A stretch of DNA of 18,314 bases, from positions 1 to 18,314 of the forward strand of contig JBDKTK010000056.1 of NCBI GenBank assembly GCA_039680225.1, written 5' to 3'. Made by a program: the position numbers and the translations under genes. Of the stretch, positions 13,419 through 18,314 are shown piece by piece. Origin of the DNA: JBDKTK01 sp039680225. GTDB taxonomy: Bacteria > Desulfobacterota > Syntrophia > Syntrophales > UBA4778. Positions within the stretch are counted from its first letter, which is position 1. Every line of letters begins with the position of its first letter. The notes below the pieces were generated by a model, which had not been told where the DNA came from, made no database searches, and saw nothing but the letters and a program-made list of their open reading frames with translations.

Positions 13419-14330
13419 ATGCATTTCGGCCCTTTTTACAGAGTTGAGTCATGGATGTTCGAAATCGTGAATTTCCTTTTGATTGTACTGGTATACTGGT
13501 CAGGAACAAAAACACTGGGACGGGAAAAAACAAGTATTTTCCTTTGGGGTTCTCTCATCTGGACTCTGGTCCTTGAAAATCTGTTTGTTATGACCGGGTC
13601 ATACGACTACCTTGCCTATGCCAATTATTACTGCTGGGGCGGAAAACTTATCGCCGGCTACAGCGGCTGGTCCGTGATGGTCTTTTTTGTACCGCTCATC
13701 GTGGGACTGGGCTGGTTCATTGTTGCCCTGCCTGCATTTATCATTTCGGACCGGCTTTTGCCGAATGCAGGCATCTGGACAAAGGCGACAATGGCCGCCA
13801 TTATGATGATCAGTCTGGACATGATGCTCGATCCCCTTAGTGTTGTCAATGAATGGTGGAGGTGGACGACCTCGGCGTTCTACTTGAGAGGGGTTGCCAT
13901 TACCAATTATATCGGCTGGTTTACCATGCTGTTCTTTTACGCCGGGATTTATGAGCGCACGGTTATAGAAAAAGGCTCTTTTGCATGGATCCGGCGTTTT
14001 GAGAGCTTTATATTCAGGCGAGATACCAAAGACCTGACAAACGCCGACATGCGGACAATTGGAAAAATATTTTATTTCCGCACGACCGCTTACATCCCGG
14101 TTTATATTGTTGTGACAGCGCTCCTGTGCGTTCCTGTTCAGCTTTTCCTGAATAACAGGTATGCGCCTTTTAATAATGTCTTCCCCGCAAAATTCGATCA
14201 GCAATATCCGGCATCCGCAAAACCTGCGGGAGCGCCTCTTACCGCCTTTCCCGATGATGATGTCAGAAAGGTTAAAGGACCGCGGTGTGAATTCAAAACG
14301 GACCAACCGTTGAAACTTGTGGAGGAGTAA
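13419..14330 (+). CDS. carotenoid biosynthesis (CruF-like, DUF422) family membrane protein
   Basis: This 303-residue protein has about seven membrane helices in the first 180 residues plus one near 225-245, and a hydrophilic C-terminus. Family-like features are E53 with TGSYDY, PLIVGLGWF at 92-100, SLDMMLDPL with D134 and D138, WWRWTTSAFYLRGVAITN at 146-163 and YIGWF. These correspond to the D-x(3)-(E/D)P and W-x-W...Y-x-G-(V/I)-x-x-x-N-x-x-GW pattern of the CruF hydratase/carotenoid biosynthesis family, in which CruF hydrates carotenoid end groups. No phytoene synthase or desaturase is in the window, so the substrate is unknown. AAGGAG precedes ATG 13419, and the stop overlaps the next start (TAATG). 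Confidence 0.6.
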   Translation: MHFGPFYRVESWMFEIVNFLLIVLVYWSGTKTLGREKTSIFLWGSLIWTLVLENLFVMTGSYDYLAYANYYCWGGKLIAGYSGWSVMVFFVPLIVGLGWFIVALPAFIISDRLLPNAGIWTKATMAAIMMISLDMMLDPLSVVNEWWRWTTSAFYLRGVAITNYIGWFTMLFFYAGIYERTVIEKGSFAWIRRFESFIFRRDTKDLTNADMRTIGKIFYFRTTAYIPVYIVVTALLCVPVQLFLNNRYAPFNNVFPAKFDQQYPASAKPAGAPLTAFPDDDVRKVKGPRCEFKTDQPLKLVEE

Positions 14331-14617
14331 TGATTATGTTTAAAAGCAAGCTGAATCCGGAGATAACGGCAGATACTTTAAAAGGACGCATCTGGATGGG
14401 ACTTTTCATTTTGGCAGACTGGCTTGTGATTCTATGGTGGTCCTGGATAAGCTTTCCATTTGTCGGGCATAAATCGAACCTGCAAAATATCACCTATGGC
14501 GTGATCGTCGGGATTCCTTTCCTTGTTTTCATATTGATTTATCTGGCGCTTTCCATAAAAGATCTAAGGGCTGCTTCGCAGTTGACTGACACTGGTTCCA
14601 ATACAGCAAAAAGGTAG
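14330..14617 (+). CDS. small two-helix membrane protein, function unknown
   Basis: This 95-residue protein has helices near residues 22-45 and 54-76 and a polar C-terminus. It overlaps the stop of the CruF-like gene by one base, so it is probably made by coupled translation. ATG 14336 is an alternative start, better spaced from GGAGGAG at 14321-14327. I do not recognise a family; its tight linkage suggests it supports the upstream membrane protein. Confidence 0.65.
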   Translation: MIMFKSKLNPEITADTLKGRIWMGLFILADWLVILWWSWISFPFVGHKSNLQNITYGVIVGIPFLVFILIYLALSIKDLRAASQLTDTGSNTAKR

Positions 14618-14747
14618 GGTCAGAAGGTGGAACACGCACAAAAAAAAATATGATTCCACGAAGGAAAGGGGCAGGAATGGATTATAGATGATTTGTCCAA
14701 AAACAGTTGAAAACGTACAACCCCGAAATGCCCATTTGCAAATTCTG

Positions 14748-14776
14748 CTGAATAATATTTAAATATTTTTATTCAG
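14748..14776. repeat. AT-rich inverted repeat before lipoprotein gene
   Basis: CTGAATAA and TTATTCAG flank a core that contains the perfect 14-bp palindrome AATATTTAAATATT (14754-14767). It ends some 20 bases before the GTG start of the next gene. It may be an operator, an mRNA hairpin or a weak terminator of the upstream operon. The remaining bases from 14618 hold no gene. Confidence 0.5.
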
Positions 14777-14796
14777 GAGAATGAAAGGGGGGCCAC

Positions 14797-15279
14797 GTGA
14801 TTAGAAATATCAGTTTATCCATGCTGGCAATCACTTTGTCCTTTATGCTTTCCTGTACAGCCAATCTCAAGAAAGAATATTCTGCCGATAACAGGAAAAC
14901 ATTAGAGGTAAAACTTAAAACCACTAATTATACCTCGGGTGGGCTGGGCAAGGCCATTTTCGTGGAATCGGGTGAAATCAACGAGGTGATTATCTATATT
15001 ACAGGAATGTCCAGGGATTGGATATCACGACCCGTCCATATCTACACATATATATATCCCGGCACCTGCAAGTCACTGGGGGAAAAGCCCGCTTACGAGA
15101 TGAACGAAACCACCATTATGAACAGAGTAATTGATAATGAATGGAAAGTTACCAAGAGGCTCCCGGTTAAATTGAGCAAATTGCTTGAAGGCAGCTATGC
15201 CATTGTGATCCGCAGCACTCCGGCTGATGAGAATATGGATCTTTTTTGCGGCGATATTCGTACTTACGAAAAAAGATAA
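14797..15279 (+). CDS. small exported (probably lipidated) CHRD-like protein
   Basis: This 160-residue protein has an N-terminal hydrophobic signal ending FMLSC; the Cys suggests a lipoprotein, though Met at -3 makes the lipobox weak. The mature part reads VHIYTYIYPGTCKSLGEKPAYEMN, then LSKLLEGSYAIVIRSTPAD and LFCGDI, an order I recognise from small CHRD-like or Cu/Zn-SOD-like exported beta-sandwich proteins (usually HIHxGTCxxLGxxPxYxLN ... GxxAIxVHxS ... CGDI). The His residues of that pattern are mostly replaced (one His kept), so metal binding is doubtful. The GTG start is supported by AAAGGGGGG right before it; the nearer ATG 14781 leads to a stop after seven codons. Confidence 0.6.
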   Translation: MIRNISLSMLAITLSFMLSCTANLKKEYSADNRKTLEVKLKTTNYTSGGLGKAIFVESGEINEVIIYITGMSRDWISRPVHIYTYIYPGTCKSLGEKPAYEMNETTIMNRVIDNEWKVTKRLPVKLSKLLEGSYAIVIRSTPADENMDLFCGDIRTYEKR

Positions 15280-15483
15280 TCTCTCAGGATTAGTGACAAG
15301 GTCTTCTGAACAAATTTTTTCCGCCCATGTCAGCTCTTCAATTACGATCCCCTCCGTTTCGCCCCGGGAGGGCGCCCCGCTTGACTGCATCGCCCTTCCT
15401 GAACCTTATTTTCATATCTTTCTCCCCGGTTGATGATAGTATACATTAGCTGTTAAGGTTCAAGCTTGTTATGCCGAATTTGA

Positions 15484-15693
15484 ATGGAGTTGTTCGCAAT
15501 AATGACCGAATACCTGATCTGTCCGGAATGCGCGTATTCGACAACGGACCTCGAGGAAACTGTCTGCAAATGGTGCCGCAGCGAGCTCCTCCGGCGGTGC
15601 ACGATTTGCGGCAAGGCCATTACCGAAGGAAAGACAATTTACTGCAAATCGTGCGGCACGAAGCTGCGGGTCTCCTATGTGCCGGTCCAGTAA
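15484..15693 (+). CDS. small double zinc-ribbon protein
   Basis: The product is 69 residues from ATG 15484 or 63 from ATG 15502; GGAG at 15486-15489 favours the second (MTEYLICPEC...). It carries four CxxC knuckles: CPEC, CKWC, CTIC and CKSC, enough for two zinc sites. Small proteins of this type act as nucleic-acid or protein-binding adaptors. It ends 33 bases before the MBL-fold gene and probably shares its transcript. The 15280-15483 stretch before it shows no gene and no convincing promoter. Confidence 0.65.
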   Translation: MELFAIMTEYLICPECAYSTTDLEETVCKWCRSELLRRCTICGKAITEGKTIYCKSCGTKLRVSYVPVQ

Positions 15694-15726
15694 CGTGACG
15701 GATGATCAGATTAGAAAGGATTTGAA

Positions 15727-16698
15727 TTGAACGTCGGGATACGGGAAATTTCTGAAGACATGTTTATGATCACCCTGCCCATGCCCTTCCGGCTGGAGCA
15801 TGTAAATATTTATGCTTATGTGAGAAAAGGCCGCGTGTCTCTCATCGACACAGGGCCCGACCTCCCGGGGGTCTTCGCCGCCCTGGAAAAAAACCTGGAC
15901 GGGATGGGGATGAAAGTTTCCGATATCGACAGGATTTTGATCACCCACTTCCATGCCGATCATTGCGGGCTCGCCGGGGCGGTCCAGAAAATATCGGGCG
16001 CCAGGGTATCCATGCGGGAGATCGAATATAACAGGGCCAATAGTGATCCCCAGCCCATGATCGAGCGTCTGCAATCCTTTTACCGGCGGGAGGGAATGCC
16101 GGACGAGGTGTTCGGCAGGTTCGCCGGCATCCTGAAGATGTTCAGGCAGGCAACCGTGCCGTTCAGAGCCGATAACTTCCTGGAACCGGGAGATGTCGCC
16201 GACCTGGACGGGATTAAACTGGAAGTCATCAGCACCCCGGGGCACAGCGCAGGGCAGGTCGTGTTCTTCTGTCGCGAACGGGGCCTTCTGTTCTCGGGAG
16301 ACCACATCCTGCCGCACATAACGCCGAACCTGAGCCCCGACCTCGCCAATCCGTGGTTCCACCCCCTCGGGAGCTTCATTGGATCCCTCGAGGCAATTAA
16401 AGGCCTGCCCGTCTCGATGGTTTACCCCGCCCATGGTTGGCCCTTCCCCGACCTGGACCGGCGCATCGAGGAAATCAAGGCCCATCATGAAGAACGTAAG
16501 GGCCTGATAATGGCATCCGTCAAGGCCGGGCCGAAGACGGCGTACGAAGTATCGGGCGAATTATTCGGAGCGGACATTTCCGATTTTGACAAGTTCCTGG
16601 CGCTTAACGAAACCTACGTGCACCTTGAGCAGCTCGAGATGGATAATGCAGTGCAGCGGCAGGCGGTCAACGGGTTGGATATTTACTCTGTTGATTAA
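15727..16698 (+). CDS. MBL-fold metallohydrolase
   Basis: This 323-residue protein shows the full metallo-beta-lactamase metal set: H74-F-H76-A-D78-H79, H173 in STPGHSAG, D192 in FSGDHILP and H236 in YPAHGWPF. The C-terminal 75 residues (from about 248) form a helical, winged-helix-like tail as in the LACTB2-like hydrolase group. Substrate is unknown; thioesters, nucleic acids and glyoxalase-type substrates all occur in this group. The start is TTG 15727, with AAAGGA six bases upstream. It follows the zinc-ribbon gene closely. Confidence 0.85.
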   Translation: MNVGIREISEDMFMITLPMPFRLEHVNIYAYVRKGRVSLIDTGPDLPGVFAALEKNLDGMGMKVSDIDRILITHFHADHCGLAGAVQKISGARVSMREIEYNRANSDPQPMIERLQSFYRREGMPDEVFGRFAGILKMFRQATVPFRADNFLEPGDVADLDGIKLEVISTPGHSAGQVVFFCRERGLLFSGDHILPHITPNLSPDLANPWFHPLGSFIGSLEAIKGLPVSMVYPAHGWPFPDLDRRIEEIKAHHEERKGLIMASVKAGPKTAYEVSGELFGADISDFDKFLALNETYVHLEQLEMDNAVQRQAVNGLDIYSVD

Positions 16699-16702
16699 GA
16701 AA

Positions 16703-16724
16703 GGGCCGGAAAAGCTTCCGGCCC
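16703..16724 (-). terminator. hairpin terminator between convergent genes
   Basis: GGGCCGGAA and TTCCGGCCC pair perfectly around AAGC. On the minus strand the stem is followed by TTTCTT, so it serves mainly the YajG-like gene; on the plus strand there is no T-tract. Confidence 0.65.
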
Positions 16725-16740
16725 GAAGTTACCGTGAAAT

Positions 16741-17535
16741 TTAATTTATATCCTTGCTCTCGATGGGGCTTTTTTTGATTATCGGCCCCTCTTCTTCCGG
16801 GTTCACAAAGGGCTCCTCGCCCGAGGGCAGCTTCTTTTCAGGTTTAGCCGCCTGCGGATTCAGCTGGTCGCGCCAGGCGGAATTTATCTTTCCCCTTATA
16901 TCGCTGCTGAAGAAAATCCTTTCAATGGCGCCGGCCAGGATGCTGTTGGCCTGTTCCTGCATCTTCTCCTCCGAGAAAAGGAGGAAATCCATGTTCGAGC
17001 TGCTCTCGGCGGACGTCCGGTATATGATCCTGCCCTGTCTGAGGTCGGCAACGACAAAGGTCAGCTTGATCCTGGCATCGTATTTCCTGACGGGTATTTC
17101 TTCACGGCAGATGAGTTCCAGTTCGTCAATGGAGCCCCCGATCATAATGCCGCGGTCGGCTTTCTTGATCGTGCTTTCCCGGAGGTCCCACTTTTCGGTT
17201 TCCGGGGGAACTGAAGCGCCCGATTTGACCAGATATGCCCTGACCCCCTCCGTTACGGCGTCGGCGGCTGTTTTATATTTTGGAAAGACTCGCACCCTCG
17301 CGCCGTCGAATCTTTCGACCCTTCCGATAACGAGCGGGTCTTCAGTTTTCCTTAAATCGTTGAACCCGGCCAGCTTGATTGCGACGTCCTTGGCCGCGAC
17401 CGGGTCGGGCGCAAAAGCGGGGGTATAACGCATGTCCACGCTGTACTGGCTGATTGGAGAGCAGGAGAATAAGAAAAGCAGGGATGCAAGCAGAACAGCG
17501 GAAAGCCCCCAAAAGCCTTCTTTCCGAATTTTCAT
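16741..17535 (-). CDS. YajG-like envelope lipoprotein
   Basis: From ATG 17535 the product has 264 residues: a basic start, a hydrophobic stretch and lipobox LFSC, so signal peptidase II processing and lipidation are expected. GAGGTG lies six bases ahead of this ATG; an upstream ATG at 17565 adds ten residues but has no ribosome site. The body has the order seen in YajG-type lipoproteins: a strand KDVAIKLAGFNDLR, an IGRV segment, a YKTAADAVTEGVRAYLVKSGASV helix and a strand-rich second half (GGSIDELEL, IKLTFVVADLRQGRIIYRT). A Pro/Glu/Lys-rich C-terminal tail of about 45 residues is extra. The family has no settled function. Confidence 0.65.
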   Translation of the reverse strand: MKIRKEGFWGLSAVLLASLLFLFSCSPISQYSVDMRYTPAFAPDPVAAKDVAIKLAGFNDLRKTEDPLVIGRVERFDGARVRVFPKYKTAADAVTEGVRAYLVKSGASVPPETEKWDLRESTIKKADRGIMIGGSIDELELICREEIPVRKYDARIKLTFVVADLRQGRIIYRTSAESSSNMDFLLFSEEKMQEQANSILAGAIERIFFSSDIRGKINSAWRDQLNPQAAKPEKKLPSGEEPFVNPEEEGPIIKKSPIESKDIN

Positions 17536-17659
17536 TTGCAGCACCTCGAAAATTTTTATCTGCAATACGCCCTTAATACCTCGCTGTCAAGATGTTAGGC
17601 CCGAAACCCTCCAAGTTCCATGAAAAATTTTGACTCTGTCCGTACCTTATGAAAAACCT

Positions 17660-17767
17660 CAGATTTGAGATTTCAAATTTCAGATTAAAAACATCTTAAA
17701 AGAAAAGCCCCGGACCGGAAGGTTCGGGGCTTTTTTATCTCAAATCTCAAATCTGAAATCTCAAATA
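17660..17767. repeat. imperfect inverted repeat of AGATTTGAGATTT-type motifs around a terminator
   Basis: ATTTGAGATTTCA (17663-17675) is exactly inverted as TGAAATCTCAAAT (17754-17766), and both arms continue as imperfect repeats of AGATTTGAGAT or AAATCTCA. The arms enclose the terminator hairpin at 17706-17731. The right arm includes the stop codon of the AtpZ-like gene. Confidence 0.7.
17700..17736. terminator. bidirectional terminator
   Basis: AGCCCCGGACC and GGTTCGGGGCT pair with one G-T wobble around GGAA; the stem is followed by TTTTTT on the plus strand and TTTTCTTTT on the minus strand. It ends the AtpZ-like transcript and separates it from the YajG-like gene. Confidence 0.85.
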
Positions 17768-17991
17768 TCTTTTTTTCTCAGCCAGGCGTCCTGGTAGAGC
17801 CTTCCGATGCAGAGCATCAGTCCCAGCAGGAAGAACCCCAGCATGAAATTCGGTTCGGTGTTGAAGAACCTGTCCAGTTTGTAGCCTACGTAGAGGAACA
17901 CGAAGGAGCAGACCACCATCACTATCCCCCAGGCGCTCATCATCATTATGCTCGCGTACTGGCCGTATATGCTCCGTCTTCCGGTGATCAT
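17761..17991 (-). CDS. AtpZ/AtpI-family small membrane protein
   Basis: This 76-residue protein has two helices (about 14-36 and 48-65). The segment YVGYKLDRFFNTEPNFMLGF matches the AtpZ/AtpI pattern of Gly-x-x-L-D-x-x-x-x-T-x-P-x-F followed by a Gly-rich helix and a short basic tail. In many bacteria such genes head ATP-synthase F0 operons and aid c-ring assembly or Mg/Ca transport. ATP synthase subunits would be expected to its left on the minus strand, but none is there; a terminator and an unrelated gene follow instead. AGGAGGA upstream sets ATG 17991. Confidence 0.75.
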   Translation of the reverse strand: MITGRRSIYGQYASIMMMSAWGIVMVVCSFVFLYVGYKLDRFFNTEPNFMLGFFLLGLMLCIGRLYQDAWLRKKDI

Positions 17992-18007
17992 CTTCCTGTC
18001 CTCCTTT

Positions 18008-18039
18008 CCTTATTCCCGGCCTTATTCCCGGCCTTATTC
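18008..18039. repeat. 12-bp tandem repeat, 2.7 copies
   Basis: CCTTATTCCCGG occurs twice in full and once in part (CCTTATTC), directly upstream of the AtpZ-like ribosome site on the minus strand. Confidence 0.8.
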
Positions 18040-18041
18040 TG

Positions 18042-18077
18042 CTCCCGCCCCCCTGGGAGAGGGTGAGGGGGCGGGAG
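18042..18077. repeat. GC-rich hairpin, REP-like
   Basis: CTCCCGCCCCC (18042-18052) and GGGGGCGGGAG (18067-18077) form a perfect 11-bp stem with a 14-base loop containing GGGAGAGGGTGA, a motif common in dispersed intergenic repeats of proteobacteria. It lies between the partial gene at the right edge and the AtpZ-like gene, and lacks a T-tract. Confidence 0.6.
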
Positions 18078-18092
18078 GTACTTACCTTTGGG

Positions 18093-18314
18093 TTAACCGA
18101 CCATCCCTTTGATCATGTTGACGACCGGGGCCGTGAACAGCGACACCATGATGGTGTAAAGGGCAAAAGATCCGACCGCCTCGCCCAAGTAGATCTTGTC
18201 GTATTTCTGCTTGAGGCTGATAATTATGAGGCCGCCCACCACAAGGGCCCCGAGCTGGAAGTAGGGGAAGTTGCTCGCGCCGGCCGCGGCGTATTCCGCG
18301 AATCCGAAGGTGGC
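18093..18314 (-). CDS. C-terminal part of an unrecognised membrane protein
   Basis: A frame open from the right edge encodes the last 73 residues of a protein and ends with TAA at 18093-18095. Two hydrophobic segments are visible (FQLGALVVGGLIIISL and ALYTIMVSLFTAPVV), joined by KQKYDKIYLGEAVGS, and the protein ends VNMIKGMVG. I do not recognise the family. It is on the same strand as the AtpZ-like gene, 101 bases upstream of it, and may be cotranscribed. Confidence 0.6.
   Translation of the reverse strand, partial: ATFGFAEYAAAGASNFPYFQLGALVVGGLIIISLKQKYDKIYLGEAVGSFALYTIMVSLFTAPVVNMIKGMVG

Noticed and set aside
13599..14306. 235-residue minus-strand frame opposite the CruF-like gene
   Set aside because: Antisense shadow rich in His, Arg and Gly with no recognisable pattern.
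15706..16488. 260-residue minus-strand frame opposite the MBL-fold gene
   Set aside because: The plus strand carries the whole metal-binding set; the antisense frame has no independent support.

Overview
The window looks like bacterial chromosome from a Gram-negative anaerobe, most probably a deltaproteobacterium (Desulfobacterota, Syntrophales-like). The reasons are a PEP-CTERM protein, Sec-exported and lipidated envelope proteins, an AtpZ-like ATP-synthase accessory gene, MenA-type UbiA prenyltransferases and an AhbC/AhbD/NirJ-like radical SAM/SPASM enzyme. The taxon is inferred from gene content only. No rRNA, tRNA, insertion sequence or CRISPR array was recognised.

Left part (1-2300, + strand): the 3' portion of a Vgr/Rhs-associated HExxH metallopeptidase-like gene is interrupted by an in-frame TAA. 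It is followed by three tandem copies of a signal-peptide-bearing protein that resembles periplasmic T6SS immunity proteins. The first copy is broken by a 13-bp deletion, the other two are intact, and the 5' tip of a fourth copy follows. The copies are mosaics of each other and differ most in one short segment. This is a decaying and diversifying effector/immunity-type locus.

Region 2400-6212 (+ strand): two short operons have closely similar promoters. They are UbiA prenyltransferase plus CPBP membrane protease, then a second UbiA prenyltransferase plus radical SAM/SPASM enzyme. Tight overlaps and shared promoter design suggest one pathway for a prenylated product, whose identity I cannot tell. 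This is the best candidate here for an undescribed system.

Region 6275-9514 (- strand): DUF4337 membrane protein, EmrA-type adaptor and EmrB-type 14-TM transporter form a probable operon for a multidrug efflux pump.

Region 9709-11405 (+ strand): a CaiB/BaiF-family protein carrying the His/Asp/Glu set of alpha-methylacyl-CoA racemase is followed, past a terminator-like hairpin, by a hotdog acyl-CoA thioesterase. A bidirectional terminator separates this from a convergent PEP-CTERM exported protein (- strand), which has a good sigma-54 type -24/-12 element. A YjbQ-family gene (- strand) comes next.

Region 13100-16700 (+ strand): a promoter with an overlapping dyad precedes a CruF-like (carotenoid biosynthesis family) membrane protein and a small membrane partner. 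A small exported CHRD-like protein and a zinc-ribbon protein/MBL-fold hydrolase pair follow.

Right end (- strand): a YajG-like lipoprotein, a bidirectional terminator inside a long imperfect inverted repeat, an AtpZ-like protein, a 12-bp tandem repeat with a GC-rich hairpin, and the C-terminus of an unrecognised membrane protein cut by the window edge.
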